From assembly GCF_004341505.2 (NCBI RefSeq), contig NZ_SLYP02000001.1:1561001-1625000 (forward strand): 64,000 nucleotides of DNA, given 5' to 3'. Below the pieces are notes generated by a model, which had not been told where the DNA came from, did no database searches, and saw only the letters and a program-made list of their open reading frames with translations. This document shows, one piece after another, positions 37,749 to 48,037 of the stretch. Every line of letters starts with the position of its first letter. The first letter of the stretch is position 1. The position numbers and the translations under genes are program-made. This DNA comes from Sphingomonas sp. JUb134 (GTDB lineage Bacteria; Pseudomonadota; Alphaproteobacteria; Sphingomonadales; Sphingomonadaceae).

Positions 37749-38246
37749 TCAGCCTTCCTTCACGTCATATTCCGACTTCGCATTGAGGGCGATGTAGTTC
37801 TCCAGGCCCATGCGCTCGATCATCTCGAACTGGCGCTCCAGCGTGTCGACATGCTCTTCCTCATTCTCGAGGATCTCGGCGAACAGGTCGCGGCTCACGA
37901 AGTCGCGGACGCTCTCGCAGTACGCAATCGCCTCGCGCAGCTGGGCGACAGCCTCCAGCTCCAGGGCCAAATCGGCCTTGATCGCCTCGACCACGGTCTC
38001 GCCGATGCGCAGGCGGCCGAGCAGCTGGAAATTGGGCAGGCCGTCCAGGAAGAGGATGCGCTCCGCCAGCCGATCGGCGTGCTTCATCTCCTCGATCGAT
38101 TCCTCGCGCTCGAACTTGGCGAGCTTGTACACCCCCCAGTGGTCGAACATCCGGTAGTGCAACCAATATTGATTGATCGCCGTCAGCTCATTGCGGAGCG
38201 TTTCGTTGAGAAACTCGACGACCTTGGGATCACCCTTCACGTTCAC
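37749..38246 (-). CDS. bfr: Bacterioferritin
   Basis: A 165-residue ferritin-like protein. Ferroxidase ligands are visible: E in LRNELTAINQ, E and H in EEMKHADRL, E in ALELEAVAQ, and E/H in ENEEEHVDTL. The Met of EEMKH is the haem ligand of bacterioferritins. It forms a 24-mer cage that stores iron. The start is GTG 38246. It lies about 100 bases downstream of bfd on the same strand. Confidence 0.95.
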   Translation of the reverse strand: MNVKGDPKVVEFLNETLRNELTAINQYWLHYRMFDHWGVYKLAKFEREESIEEMKHADRLAERILFLDGLPNFQLLGRLRIGETVVEAIKADLALELEAVAQLREAIAYCESVRDFVSRDLFAEILENEEEHVDTLERQFEMIERMGLENYIALNAKSEYDVKEG

Positions 38247-38308
38247 ATGCCCTTGCTGGTAAATTATGGGCGTGAATCTACGGTGCTGATCCCGGTTTGA
38301 ACAGGCGG

Positions 38309-38332
38309 AAAACGGCAGAAATCTGCGGTTTT
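38309..38332. terminator. Weak bidirectional hairpin between bfd and bfr
   Basis: AAAAC-g-GCAG-aaat-CTGC-g-GTTTT forms a stem with one mismatch and a T-run on each strand. It may give partial termination between bfd and bfr. Confidence 0.45.
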
Positions 38333-38346
38333 TCTACCTGCAAGCG

Positions 38347-38517
38347 TCACGCAATCGCGCGCTCCTCGTCGATGATCTCGCGTGCGAATGGCACGCATTG
38401 TCCGCACTTCGCCTGCCGGCCGAGAGCGCGATAGGCCTGACAGGCACTCATCGCGCCGGACCGCGCAGCCCGCCGGACTTCGTCTTCCCGAATCGCATTG
38501 CAAACGCAGACGACCAT
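38347..38517 (-). CDS. bfd: Bacterioferritin-associated ferredoxin
   Basis: A 56-residue [2Fe-2S] protein beginning MVVCVCNAIREDEVRRAA and with a second cysteine pair in AKCGQCVPFA. The C-x-C...C-x2-C spacing is that of Bfd. It binds bacterioferritin and reduces the stored iron for release. It is next to bfr, as in many Proteobacteria. AAGGAA stands upstream of the ATG. Confidence 0.92.
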   Translation of the reverse strand: MVVCVCNAIREDEVRRAARSGAMSACQAYRALGRQAKCGQCVPFAREIIDEERAIA

Positions 38518-38609
38518 TGCCGATTCCTTGTTGACCGGGACCGGGTAGCGCCATTGCGAACTGCTCGCAACTGTTTTGCGACGCATTCGCAAATCGGTAT
38601 GCCGAACCG

Positions 38610-39866
38610 TCAGCCGGGCAGCGCGGCGGTCCTCCGCATCGGCTGCAGTTCGAGTCGCGCCAGCGAACGCCACAGCCACTCGAACGGCCCGTAGCGAAAG
38701 CGCGACAGCCACGCCGGGGACCACAACAGCATCGCCGCCCACATCGCGAACACGATCGGATAGAGCGCCGCGCGCGAAAGCGTCCCGTACCAGCCCAGGC
38801 CATAGCCGTAGAAGAGCGTGGTCATGACGATGCTGGTGGTCAGATAGTTGGTGAACGCCATCCGCCCGGCCGCAGCGAGCCGCTCGGTGAGCCCGCCGCC
38901 CGGCCGCGCCACCAGCAGGATCAGGCACGCCCAGCCCAGGATCATCGGCACGCGCAGCAGCGCGGCGAGGGGCATGGTTGCGGTCGCCACCGTCAGCAGG
39001 TCGAAATCGCGCGAGACCAGCCATGCCGCGAGCAGCGCATAACCCGGGATGCCCACGCCGAAGCCCACCAGCATCCACCGCGCATAGCGCGCCCGCGACC
39101 AGCCGCCCGTCAGCATGCCCGACCGCAGCCCCGCCATGCCCAGCAGCAAGTATCCCAGCGTCTCCGCCCCCACGAACAGCGTGGTCGACAGCAGATGCGC
39201 CAGCTCTTCCCAGCGATGCGCGACCAGGCCGCTCCAGCTGCCGCGATGCAGCGCCAGTTCCTCCTGGATATGGGCAGGGCCGGGGACGCCCATGGTGTCG
39301 ATAAAGGCGCGCAGCGACTTGGCGGCTTCGGCGGCCTTGGCGGGGTCGGGGTCATGGATGCCCGCCTGCATCGCCATCACGCCCAGCGGCATCATGGCGT
39401 ACAACAGCCACGCCACCCCGGCGAGCACCAGCCCGCGGGTCACCAGCGCCCGCACGCTCGCGTTGCGGCACGTATAGGCGATCGCCCCGATCACCGCATA
39501 TTGGTTCAGAATGTCGCCCCACCACAGCAGCAGCAGATGGGCGATGCCGAACACGAACAGCCAGGCCATGCGCTGGAAGTGCACCCGCGCCGGGCTCTCG
39601 CCCTTGGCCACGGCCCGGTCGATCACCAGCAGCATCGACGCGCCGAACAGGAAGCTGAACAGCCCCCGCATCTTGCCGTCGAACAGCACGAAGTTGACTA
39701 GATAGACGGCCAGGTCGATCCCCTGGTGCCCGCCATAGGCCTTGGGGTTCGTGTACGCCGCATCGGGCATCGCGAAGGCCACGATGTTCATCAGCAGGAT
39801 GCCGAGCACGGCCACCCCGCGCACCGTATCCAGCGACCCGATCCGGTCCGCCTGCGTCGTCGCCAT
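38610..39866 (-). CDS. DUF418 domain membrane protein
   Basis: A 418-residue protein with about ten membrane helices. It starts RIGSLDTVRGVAVLGILLMN, the typical beginning of the DUF418 family, and the C-terminal DUF418 block includes GRMAFTNYLTTSIVMTTLFYG. Function unknown; the family is related to acyltransferase-3 type membrane proteins. No operon partner is evident; bfd follows 92 bases downstream on the same strand. Confidence 0.85.
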   Translation of the reverse strand: MATTQADRIGSLDTVRGVAVLGILLMNIVAFAMPDAAYTNPKAYGGHQGIDLAVYLVNFVLFDGKMRGLFSFLFGASMLLVIDRAVAKGESPARVHFQRMAWLFVFGIAHLLLLWWGDILNQYAVIGAIAYTCRNASVRALVTRGLVLAGVAWLLYAMMPLGVMAMQAGIHDPDPAKAAEAAKSLRAFIDTMGVPGPAHIQEELALHRGSWSGLVAHRWEELAHLLSTTLFVGAETLGYLLLGMAGLRSGMLTGGWSRARYARWMLVGFGVGIPGYALLAAWLVSRDFDLLTVATATMPLAALLRVPMILGWACLILLVARPGGGLTERLAAAGRMAFTNYLTTSIVMTTLFYGYGLGWYGTLSRAALYPIVFAMWAAMLLWSPAWLSRFRYGPFEWLWRSLARLELQPMRRTAALPG

Positions 39867-40235
39867 ACCCGTTCCCCCACTCGCCCCGACGCGGTTCTAG
39901 AACAGGATCGCGGCCGGCAGAAGTCGAACCCGCCCCGACCCCTTCTTCTCCCGTACCCCGGCGAAGGCCGGCGCCCAGTCGGGAAGGCGGATGAAAGGGG
40001 CAACCCGCTCCCGCCTACGTGAAACCGCTGCAAAGCACGGGCCGCCGTGCCTGGGTCACACGTATTCCTGCGCAGGCAGGAATCCAGGGCCAGGCAGACC
40101 AACGCCTCGCGGTGCTTGGAACCCTGGGCTCCTGCCTTTGCAGGAGCACGGCCAGGCGCTTCGCAGAGGTCTCGCCTGCGCGGCGTGCGTGGGGTGGGCC
40201 GGGGCTGCCTCGATCGACAGCCCCTGGCGGTTCCG
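39867..40235. repeat. Gene-free interval with dispersed palindromic repeats
   Basis: No gene is seen in these 369 bases. At 40063-40100 there is a unit ttcctgcgcaggcaggaa followed by tccagggcc, which recurs at 59534-59571. A related palindrome, gctcctgcctttgcaggagc, lies at about 40128-40147. A cggcgaaggccgg hairpin lies near 39960. These look like small dispersed intergenic repeats and may also end transcription of purL. Confidence 0.6.
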
Positions 40236-42455
40236 TCAGGCGAGGGCGGCGTCGCTGCCCATCAGGTTGGGGAAGAAGCCCTCGTGCGCCGTGCGCAGCG
40301 CATCGAGCGACACGACGAAGTCGCCATCGGCCAGCTCGAAGATCAGCCGGCTGCCGATGGTGCGGCCGATCGGCTCCGCGTCGATCCCGGCCGCCTGCGC
40401 GCCCTTCAGGAAGTCGAGCAGCGCATGGTCGTGCACCGTCACCAGATACACGCCCTGGTCCTCGCCGAAGAAGGAGCAGGCGTGGTCGTACGGCTGCTTC
40501 TTGTCGAGGATCGCGCCGATGTTGCCGGCCAGCGCCATCTCGGCGAGCGCCACTGCGAGGCCGCCATCCGAGACGTCGTGCGCGGCCGTAACCACGCCCG
40601 CGGTGATCGCGGCGCGCAGATAGTCGCCGGTGCGGCGCTCGGCATCCAGGTCCACCGGCGGCGGCGGCCCATCCTCGCGGCCGTGGATCTCGCGCAGCCA
40701 CAGCGACTGGCCGAGGTGGCCGGAGCGATTGCCGAGCGCGATGATGATGTCGCCGGTCTGCTTGAAGGCGATGGTCATCGACTTCTCCCAGTCGGCCATC
40801 AGCCCCAGGCCGCCGATTGCCGGCGTCGGCAGGATCGCCGAGCCGCCGCCGGTCGCCTTCGACTCATTGTAGAGCGAGACGTTGCCCGACACGATCGGGA
40901 AGTCGAGCGCGCGGCAGGCCTCGCCCATGCCCTCCAGGCATCCCACGATCTGGCCCATGATCTCCGGCCGCTGCGGGTTGGCGAAGTTCAGGCAGTTGGT
41001 GATCGCGAGCGGGGTCGCGCCCACCGCGGTCAGGTTGCGCCATGCCTCGGCCACCGCCTGCTTGCCGCCCTCGACCGGGTCGGCAAAGCAATAGCGCGGC
41101 GTGCAGTCGGTGGTGATCGCCAGCGCCTTCTTGGTGCCATGCACGCGCACCACCGCGGCGTCGCCACCGGGGCGCTGCACGGTGTCGGCGCCGACCATGT
41201 GGTCGTACTGTTCCCAGATCCAGCGCCGGCTGGCGATGTCGGGCGATCCCATCAGCTTCAACAGGTCCGCCGCCGGATCGCCGCAGGCCGGCACGTTCGT
41301 CAGCTCTGCCGGCTTCGGCGTCGGCACGTGGGGACGGTCGTAGAGCGGCGCTTCGTCGGCGAGCGGGGCGAGCGGAATGTCGGCAACCGTGTCGCCCTTC
41401 CACTTCAGCACCATGCGGCCGGTGTCGGTCACGCGGCCGATGATCGCGAAGTCGAGTTCCCACTTGCGGAAGATCGCCTCGGCGAAGGCCTCGCGGCCGG
41501 GCTTCAGCACCATGAGCATGCGCTCCTGGCTCTCCGACAGCATCATTTCATAGGGCGTCATGCCCTCTTCGCGCTGGGGAACATCGTCCATCACCAGCTC
41601 GATGCCGACGCCGCCCTTGGACGCCATCTCGACCGAGGAAGAGGTGAGGCCGGCAGCACCCATGTCCTGGATCGCCACGATCGCGTCGGACGCCATCAGT
41701 TCCAGGCACGCCTCGATCAGCAGCTTTTCGGTGAAGGGGTCGCCGACCTGGACGGTGGGACGCTTCTCCTCCGAATCCTCGCCGAAGTCGGCCGAGGCCA
41801 TGGTCGCGCCGTGAATGCCGTCGCGGCCGGTCTTCGACCCCACATAGACGATCGGATTGCCGACGCCCGAGGCGGCCGAGTAAAAGATCTTGTCCGTGTC
41901 GGCGACGCCCACGGTCATCGCATTGACCAGGATGTTGCCGTCATAGGCGGGGTGGAAGTTCACCTCGCCGCCCACGGTCGGCACGCCCACGCAGTTGCCA
42001 TAGCCGCCGATGCCGTGGACCACGCCCGCGATCAGGTGGCGCATCTTGGGATGGTCGGGCCGGCCGAAGCGCAGCGCGTTCAGGTTCGCGACCGGCCGAG
42101 CGCCCATGGTGAACACGTCGCGCAGGATGCCGCCGACGCCCGTCGCCGCGCCCTGGTAGGGCTCGATGTAGGACGGGTGGTTGTGCGACTCCATCTTGAA
42201 GATCGCCGCCTGGCCGTCGCCGATGTCGACCACGCCCGCATTCTCGCCCGGGCCGCAGATCACCTGGGGTCCCTCGGTCGGCAGCTTCTTGAGGTGAATG
42301 CGGCTCGACTTGTACGAGCAGTGCTCGGACCACATCACCGAGAAGATGCCCAGCTCCGTCAGATTGGGCTCGCGTCCCATCGCGTGCAGGACGCGCTCAT
42401 ATTCCTCGGGGGAAAGGCCGTGCTCGGCGACGATCTCGGGCGTGATCTGGGTCAT
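40236..42455 (-). CDS. purL: Phosphoribosylformylglycinamidine synthase subunit PurL (small type)
   Basis: A 739-residue protein, the short PurL used with separate PurS and PurQ and not the 1300-residue single-chain enzyme. It makes formylglycinamidine ribonucleotide with ATP and glutamine-derived ammonia in purine synthesis. Signatures: EHCSYKSSR, the GPGENAGVV loop, MESHNHPS, and [15 protein letters not shown]. purS and purQ are not in the window. Complete; the start [14 protein letters not shown] is standard. Confidence 0.96.
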   Translation of the reverse strand: MTQITPEIVAEHGLSPEEYERVLHAMGREPNLTELGIFSVMWSEHCSYKSSRIHLKKLPTEGPQVICGPGENAGVVDIGDGQAAIFKMESHNHPSYIEPYQGAATGVGGILRDVFTMGARPVANLNALRFGRPDHPKMRHLIAGVVHGIGGYGNCVGVPTVGGEVNFHPAYDGNILVNAMTVGVADTDKIFYSAASGVGNPIVYVGSKTGRDGIHGATMASADFGEDSEEKRPTVQVGDPFTEKLLIEACLELMASDAIVAIQDMGAAGLTSSSVEMASKGGVGIELVMDDVPQREEGMTPYEMMLSESQERMLMVLKPGREAFAEAIFRKWELDFAIIGRVTDTGRMVLKWKGDTVADIPLAPLADEAPLYDRPHVPTPKPAELTNVPACGDPAADLLKLMGSPDIASRRWIWEQYDHMVGADTVQRPGGDAAVVRVHGTKKALAITTDCTPRYCFADPVEGGKQAVAEAWRNLTAVGATPLAITNCLNFANPQRPEIMGQIVGCLEGMGEACRALDFPIVSGNVSLYNESKATGGGSAILPTPAIGGLGLMADWEKSMTIAFKQTGDIIIALGNRSGHLGQSLWLREIHGREDGPPPPVDLDAERRTGDYLRAAITAGVVTAAHDVSDGGLAVALAEMALAGNIGAILDKKQPYDHACSFFGEDQGVYLVTVHDHALLDFLKGAQAAGIDAEPIGRTIGSRLIFELADGDFVVSLDALRTAHEGFFPNLMGSDAALA

Positions 42456-42609
42456 GCGCGAGCCCTTAGCGACACCGGCGCGAACGGGCTAGAGGGCAGG
42501 CGCGCAGACCCGGGCCGGGTGCGGGATTTTCGCCCCTGCCGGACAAGCCGCTTGCCAGGACCGGCGCCCCGCTCGACCATGGCGCGGAAACCGATGGAGG
42601 AGCGTGCAC

Positions 42610-43032
42610 ATGCAGCAGCAGATTTCGGTCATCACGCTCGGCGTCACGGACCTGCACCGATCCCGGCTCTTCTACATGCACGGCTTCGGCTGGACGCCCG
42701 TGTTCGAAAATGCGGAGATCGTCTTCTACCAGATGAACGGGCTGGTCCTCGGCACCTTCGATCGCGCGGCGCTGGAACGCGACATGAACCGGTTCGGCTC
42801 CGGGGCGGGCGGCGCCTTATCGCTGGCGCATAACGTGCCGGCCCAGACGGACGTCGAACCCGTCATGGAGCAACTGGTCGCGGCGGGCGGGTGCATCCTC
42901 CGCCCGGCGGATGCCCCGCCGCACGGCGGCTATCGCGGCTATGTCGCCGATCCGGACGGGCACGCCTGGGAAATCGCGTGGAACCCGGCCTGGGTCATCG
43001 ACGAGAACGGTTTCGTCACCTTCGCGGCCTGA
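42610..43032 (+). CDS. VOC family protein (glyoxalase-like fold)
   Basis: A 140-residue protein with two beta-alpha-beta3 units. It starts ISVITLGVTDLHRSRLFYMH and ends with YVADPDGHAWEIAWNP, the usual metal-site strand (E in WEIAW). ATG 42610 follows GGAGGAGCG. Glyoxalase, dioxygenase and resistance proteins share this fold, so the substrate is open. Confidence 0.85.
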   Translation: MQQQISVITLGVTDLHRSRLFYMHGFGWTPVFENAEIVFYQMNGLVLGTFDRAALERDMNRFGSGAGGALSLAHNVPAQTDVEPVMEQLVAAGGCILRPADAPPHGGYRGYVADPDGHAWEIAWNPAWVIDENGFVTFAA

Positions 43033-43044
43033 GCCCGCCGCGCC

Positions 43045-43449
43045 TCACACGTCGATGCTGTCGTAGACCACGACCCGCGCCCACAGGTCGCCGCACGTCT
43101 CCACGAAGCGCTTGTGGACCGGGTGATCCTGGTACCGCGCCTGGTCTGCCACCGTGTCGAACACCATCAGCTCGGACACATGATAGCTGCTGTCCACCAC
43201 CGAACGCTGCTCGGTGGGGGCGGGGACGCCGACCCGCAGCTCCCGGATCTCGGGGATCGCGCGCAGCGTCTTGAGGCCGGCGATCAGCTTCTCCCGGTCG
43301 CCCGCGCGTCCCGGCTCCTTCAGCCAGAAGAAGACGTGATGCACCATCTGGCCCTGCCGGGGCGCCGCCGCGGCCGCGGCGTGCGATCCGAGCACCGGCA
43401 GCCCCAGTGCCGCACCCAGCCCCATCCATCCTCGGCGGTTCACGATCAT
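43045..43449 (-). CDS. Dabb (stress-responsive A/B barrel) protein with Tat-type signal
   Basis: A 134-residue protein. It starts MIVNRRGWMGLGAALGLPVL, a twin-arginine-like signal, cleaved after AAAAA. The mature domain MVHHVFFWLKEPGRAG and YHVSELMVFDTVADQARYQ is the Dabb dimeric barrel. ATG 43449 is preferred to ATG 43461. Exported; role unknown. Confidence 0.8.
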   Translation of the reverse strand: MIVNRRGWMGLGAALGLPVLGSHAAAAAAPRQGQMVHHVFFWLKEPGRAGDREKLIAGLKTLRAIPEIRELRVGVPAPTEQRSVVDSSYHVSELMVFDTVADQARYQDHPVHKRFVETCGDLWARVVVYDSIDV

Positions 43450-43527
43450 GCCTGTCTCCATCCTTGCCGCGCCTGCGATCGGGTTCGCAGGCGGTGTTTG
43501 CTCGTGCGGGTCGTGCCAGTCGGCGCT

Positions 43528-45084
43528 TCAGTCGGCACCGCCACCTTGCGCACCTTCCGCCTCCATCGCCGCCACCACCTCCTTGCCGGACTTCTTCGCG
43601 TCTAGCAGGGCCAGCAGCCGCGCTGCGCCATTGTCCGGGGCGGCGTGCGCCGAATAGGCGAGGGGGCGCAGCGCCCGCTTGGCGTCGTCCACCCGGTCGT
43701 CGATCAGCGACTGGTGCGCATAGGCGAAGCGCACCGCGTCGTCCTGCGGCACCAGTTCATGCGCGCGGGCGAGCGCCTGCTTGGCGTTGGCGGTGGGCAC
43801 TGCGCCCGCCATGCCGAAGCTCGAATAGAAGAGCAGCAGCGTATAGGCGTCGTTGGGGTCGATCTTGTTCGCCTTCAACAGCCAGCTGCGCGCCTCCTTC
43901 CACGCGGCCGGGTCGGTCGTCTGCGCCTCGCGCGCCCGGTTGAGGAGGACCTGCGCCTTGTAGACCAGCGCCTGGGAGGAGTTCGGGTCGATCGCCAGCG
44001 CGCGGTCGGCCGCCGCTTCGGCCAGGTCATAGCGGCGCGCGTCCAGCGCCATCTCGGCAAGCCAGCCCTGAACGACCGCGTCCCCCGGATAGCGCGCGCC
44101 GATCGGGATCGCGTCCTCCAGGATCGGCTGCGCGGTCTTGGTATTGACCCCGCGGTCCGACCGCATGCGCAGGCCGATCATCGCCTTCTCGCCGGGGCTG
44201 AGCGGCCGTACCTGCACCACCGGCTTCGGCAGCTTGTCCAGCCCGAACCGCAGCGCGGGGAAGGTCCGCCCCTTCAGCCGCGCGTTCAGCTCCTTGTCGA
44301 GCTGCTTCAGGTCGCCAAACGCCTCGCGCGCGGCTTCGACGCTCGGCTTTCCCTGGTTCACCGCCGCCAGATATTTGGCGAACTGCGCCCGCCGCTCGGG
44401 CGGTGCCGCGATGGTCAGATAGTGGGTGAGCAGCCAGCCGCGCGCGTACAGCCCGTCCATCTGATCCCTGCGGATCGTGCTCATGTTGACGGAGAGAAGC
44501 TCGGAGGCGGGGAGCGGATCGCCGTGCAGCAGCGAATAGGCGCGATGCTGCGCGGGCTTGCCGATCCAGGCCGTCTCCTTGTCGAACGACACCGTCGACA
44601 GGAACTCCGCATAGCCTTCGGAGAACCAGGCCGGATAGGCGGCGGCGAAATTGCCCAGCAGCAGGTGATGGGCATATTCGTGGAACAGCACGATCCGCGC
44701 CTGCTCGCGATCCGATCCCTCGCCGCCCAGCCCGCGCTGCGGGGTGAAGGCCACCGAACCGCTCGCCCGCCCGTCGTAGAAGCCGGCGATGTTGGCGCTG
44801 TTCGAACCGTACAGGCGCCGCACCGCACTGTCATTCGGCACGACATAGAGCGTCACCTTGTTGGACTCGTCCTCCGGCCGCGCCGCCACGTTCTGGAAAT
44901 AGCGGAAGACGCCGTCGAACAGCTCCAGCTCCTCGGCCCGCTCCTTGACCGACTCCGCATTGCCCTCGGCAAAGACGATGAAGTGCTTCGAGGTCGCCTG
45001 GTACCACTCCGCCCTGGCCGGCGCCGCCGCCGTCGTCAGCGCCAGGCCCAGGATCATCGACGCAAGCCGTATCGACCGACGCAT
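43528..45084 (-). CDS. DUF1570 / TPR protein with HExxH motif
   Basis: A 518-residue secreted protein (signal cleaved at ARAE). The N-terminal half is a gluzincin-like domain with IVLFHEYAHHLLLGNF and AWFSEGYAEFLST, i.e. HExxH with a downstream Glu, so a metallopeptidase is plausible. The C-terminal half has TPR units (RYDLAEAAADRALAIDPNSS). Periplasmic; substrate unknown. It is divergent from nadA, with 135 bases between the starts. Confidence 0.8.
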   Translation of the reverse strand: MRRSIRLASMILGLALTTAAAPARAEWYQATSKHFIVFAEGNAESVKERAEELELFDGVFRYFQNVAARPEDESNKVTLYVVPNDSAVRRLYGSNSANIAGFYDGRASGSVAFTPQRGLGGEGSDREQARIVLFHEYAHHLLLGNFAAAYPAWFSEGYAEFLSTVSFDKETAWIGKPAQHRAYSLLHGDPLPASELLSVNMSTIRRDQMDGLYARGWLLTHYLTIAAPPERRAQFAKYLAAVNQGKPSVEAAREAFGDLKQLDKELNARLKGRTFPALRFGLDKLPKPVVQVRPLSPGEKAMIGLRMRSDRGVNTKTAQPILEDAIPIGARYPGDAVVQGWLAEMALDARRYDLAEAAADRALAIDPNSSQALVYKAQVLLNRAREAQTTDPAAWKEARSWLLKANKIDPNDAYTLLLFYSSFGMAGAVPTANAKQALARAHELVPQDDAVRFAYAHQSLIDDRVDDAKRALRPLAYSAHAAPDNGAARLLALLDAKKSGKEVVAAMEAEGAQGGGAD

Positions 45085-45219
45085 TCGTCCTCTCCCCCTT
45101 GTCCCTGACGCGCAGCCTATCGAGCGCGGTCGCGCGTGTCAGCCATCTTGCCGCACCGTGCGCAAATGGCCATGTGGGCGCTTTGTGGCCCGCATCATGG
45201 GCACGCGGGGGAAGTTGGA

Positions 45220-46230
45220 ATGGACGCACGCAACGGCATCGGCGGCAACTTGGCCGGCGTCGACCTGCTGGGAGAAATCGACCGGCTGCGCAAGGAGCGC
45301 AACGCCGTCATCCTCGCGCATTATTACCAGAAGCCGGAGATCCAGGACCTCGCCGATTTCGTCGGCGACAGCCTCGACCTGTCGCGCAAGGCCGCGGCCA
45401 CCGATGCCGAAGTCATCGCCTTCTGCGGCGTGCGCTTCATGGCAGAGACCGCCAAGATCCTGAGCCCCGAAAAGATCGTGGTGCTCCCCGACATGGCCGC
45501 CGGCTGCAGCCTGGAGGACAGCTGCCCGCCCGAGCAGTTCGCCGCCTTCCGCGCGCAGCACCCGGACCATATCGCGCTCACCTACATCAACTGCTCGACC
45601 GAGGTGAAGGCGCTCAGCGACATCATCGTCACCTCGTCCTCGGCGGAAAAGATCCTCAGCCAGATCCCGCCCAGCCAGAAGATCCTCTTCGGCCCGGACC
45701 GCAACCTGGGCGGCTATCTCGCGCGCAAGACCGGGCGCGACCTGCTGCTGTGGCCGGGCGTGTGCATCGTGCACGAGGCGTTCTCGGAAACCGAACTGCT
45801 CAAGCTCAAGGCGGAGCATCCCGGCGCGCCGGTCGCGGCCCACCCGGAATGCCCGGCGGTGATCCTCGACCACGCCGACTATGTCGGCTCGACCCGCGGT
45901 ATCCTGGAGTACGCCCAGACCGTGCCCGGCGACACGCTGATCGTCGCGACCGAGCCGCACATCATCCACCAGATGGAAAAGGCGATGCCGGAGAAGCGCT
46001 TCATCGGCGCGCCGGGTGCCGATGGCAACTGCAACTGCAACATCTGCCCGTACATGGCGCTCAACACGATCGAGAAGCTCTACCTGGCGCTCCGCGATCT
46101 GGAGCCGCGCATCGAGATCGAGGAGAGCCTGCGCCTGAAGGCCAAGGTGTCGCTCGACCGCATGCTCGGCATGGCGAGCGGCACGGTCGGCATGGGCGAC
46201 CTCGGCCCCGTCCGCGTCACCGGAGACTGA
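45220..46230 (+). CDS. nadA: Quinolinate synthase A
   Basis: A 336-residue NadA. It condenses iminoaspartate with dihydroxyacetone phosphate to quinolinate using a [4Fe-4S] cluster. Candidate cluster cysteines are in [19 protein letters not shown] and [10 protein letters not shown]. The conserved [16 protein letters not shown] is near the start. ATG 45220 has GGGGAAG upstream; a frame back to 45136 is not supported. nadC is in the window at 59846; nadB is not. Confidence 0.95.
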   Translation: MDARNGIGGNLAGVDLLGEIDRLRKERNAVILAHYYQKPEIQDLADFVGDSLDLSRKAAATDAEVIAFCGVRFMAETAKILSPEKIVVLPDMAAGCSLEDSCPPEQFAAFRAQHPDHIALTYINCSTEVKALSDIIVTSSSAEKILSQIPPSQKILFGPDRNLGGYLARKTGRDLLLWPGVCIVHEAFSETELLKLKAEHPGAPVAAHPECPAVILDHADYVGSTRGILEYAQTVPGDTLIVATEPHIIHQMEKAMPEKRFIGAPGADGNCNCNICPYMALNTIEKLYLALRDLEPRIEIEESLRLKAKVSLDRMLGMASGTVGMGDLGPVRVTGD

Positions 46231-46268
46231 TGGCCCACGCCTGACCCCACCCGCGAGAGGAAGTTCCC

Positions 46269-47105
46269 ATGCCGCATCCGAGCCCCTGGCAGCACCATCG
46301 TAGCAGCAGCATCGCCGACGACATCGACTTCGAGATCAAGGGCCAGGAACTCCAGTTCCTGGAGATCGAGCTCGACCCCGGTGAAAGCGCGGTGGCGGAG
46401 GCGGGCGCGCTGGTGTGGAAGGATGCCGCGGTGGACATGACCACAGTGTTCGGCGACGGCAGCGGCGGGCAGGGTGCCGGCTTTATGGGCAAGCTGCTCG
46501 GCGCCGGCCGCCGGCTGGTGACCGGCGAGAGCCTGTTCACCACCGTCTTTACCCACCAGGGCCATGGCAAGGCGCGGGTCGCCTTCGCCTCGCCCACGCC
46601 CGGCGCGATCCTGCCGCTGCGGCTGGGCGACCTCGGCGGGCGGCTGATCTGCCAGAAGGACAGCTTCCTCGCCGCCGCCAAGGGCGTGTCGATCGGCATC
46701 CACTTCCAGAAGCGCGTGCTCACCGGCCTGTTCGGCGGCGAGGGCTTCATCATGCAGAAGCTGGAGGGCGACGGCTGGGTCTTCGTCCAGATGGGCGGCA
46801 CCGTCGTCGAACGCACGCTCAGCGCCGGCGAGGAACTCCACGTCGACACCGGCTGCCTGGCGGCGATGACCGACACGGTGGATTTCGACCTGGTGACGGC
46901 CGGCGGCGTGAAGAGCGTGCTGTTCGGCGGCGAGGGCCTGTTCTTCGCCCGCCTGCGCGGCCCCGGCAAGGTCTGGATCCAGTCGCTGCCCTTCTCGCGC
47001 CTGGCAGGCCGGATGCTGGCGGCCGCCGGCAGCCGGGGCGGCCAGAACCGCGGCGAAGGCTCGATCCTCGGCGGCCTCGGCGACTTCGTCGGCGGCAACA
47101 ACTAG
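46269..47105 (+). CDS. TIGR00266/AIM24 family protein
   Basis: A 278-residue protein of the AIM24/TIGR00266 family. The beta-rich fold begins FEIKGQELQFLEIELDPGES and has a typical GEELHVDTGCLAAMTDTVDF segment. It ends in a glycine-rich tail, GSILGGLGDFVGGNN. Family function is not firmly known. It lies 38 bases downstream of nadA on the same strand. A decayed copy of the tail is found at 50239-50292. Confidence 0.85.
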   Translation: MPHPSPWQHHRSSSIADDIDFEIKGQELQFLEIELDPGESAVAEAGALVWKDAAVDMTTVFGDGSGGQGAGFMGKLLGAGRRLVTGESLFTTVFTHQGHGKARVAFASPTPGAILPLRLGDLGGRLICQKDSFLAAAKGVSIGIHFQKRVLTGLFGGEGFIMQKLEGDGWVFVQMGGTVVERTLSAGEELHVDTGCLAAMTDTVDFDLVTAGGVKSVLFGGEGLFFARLRGPGKVWIQSLPFSRLAGRMLAAAGSRGGQNRGEGSILGGLGDFVGGNN

Positions 47106-47124
47106 GGCAAGCGCGCGCGTCCGG

Positions 47125-48027
47125 TCAGAACGCTCTGTTCAGGTTCACCGAAAAGGTGGTGGCCGAGGGCGTATAATCCTTCTTCGCCACGGAGCGGGTA
47201 AAGGCGAGGTTGATCGCCGTCGCCCGGTCCAGACTGACGCTGCCGCTCGCCCCGAGCCTCAGCGTCTGCTGCCGGTTGTCCTGCCCGACGCCGTCGACTT
47301 TGGTGGTCCCGCCATGGGCATAGACTGCGTCCAGCGACAGCCAGGCCCGGTCGCCGACGTCGTGGCTGAGGTGCCCGTCGACGCCGAACAGGGCTTTTTG
47401 CTGCAGCCTGCCGTCGCCTCGATATTCGTCGTTCGCCCCGAACAACTGGACGTTGCCGTTCACGGCAAGGAGCGTGCGCGGGCCGAAGTATTTCCCGTAC
47501 GAAAGCTGCGGCTTCACCATCCACCGGTTCTTGCCGATGTTGAGGAGACTTTCCGCGTCATAGGCTCCGGTCGGCGCCGTCACGCCGATCGACCCGGTGA
47601 GATAGGCGTCCGGCTGCCACGTGGCGAACTCGCGGCGGGTCAGGGCAGGCGCGCCCGCGATGTTCATGACGAAGACGGCGTTCACATCGCCCAGGCCCTC
47701 GCTGTAGGTCTGTAGGTTCGTCCCATCCAGGCGTGCCGTCACGAAGCCATAGGGGACGATCAGCTGAACACCCGCGGCCTGGCCCGCGATGCCGAAGGAC
47801 CGCGCATAGCGCGCGATCGGCACATGCGCGTCCACCGATACGCCCTCGATCGGCAGCGACGGATCAACCGAGGCCTCGGTGTTCGAATAGGTATAGTAGA
47901 GGAACAGGATGTTCGTATCGACGGGGACATTCTCCCAGTCCCGGGCGCCCTGGGCGAAGGCGGATGGGGACGCCAGGATCAGCCCGCCGGCCAGGGCGGT
48001 CGCGAACGCGGCATGGTGCTTGCTCAT
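47125..48027 (-). CDS. Outer-membrane channel-like transporter (phenol MetA-pathway type)
   Basis: A 300-residue beta-barrel protein. The signal peptide ends at AFAQG. Repeated amphipathic strands follow (LIVPYGFVTARLDG, YLTGSIGVTAPTGAYD, KPQLSYGKYFG) and a C-terminal Phe (NLNRAF), typical of the Phenol_MetA_deg family of putative outer-membrane transporters. It lies ten bases after the alkyl sulfatase gene, so it may let the sulfatase substrate into the periplasm. Confidence 0.8.
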   Translation of the reverse strand: MSKHHAAFATALAGGLILASPSAFAQGARDWENVPVDTNILFLYYTYSNTEASVDPSLPIEGVSVDAHVPIARYARSFGIAGQAAGVQLIVPYGFVTARLDGTNLQTYSEGLGDVNAVFVMNIAGAPALTRREFATWQPDAYLTGSIGVTAPTGAYDAESLLNIGKNRWMVKPQLSYGKYFGPRTLLAVNGNVQLFGANDEYRGDGRLQQKALFGVDGHLSHDVGDRAWLSLDAVYAHGGTTKVDGVGQDNRQQTLRLGASGSVSLDRATAINLAFTRSVAKKDYTPSATTFSVNLNRAF

Positions 48028-48037
48028 GGGCGCGACC

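Noticed and set aside
40047..42833. Plus-strand 928-codon open frame opposite purL
   Set aside because: It is an antisense shadow of purL; the composition is Arg/His/Ala-rich with no domain, as is usual for GC-rich complements.
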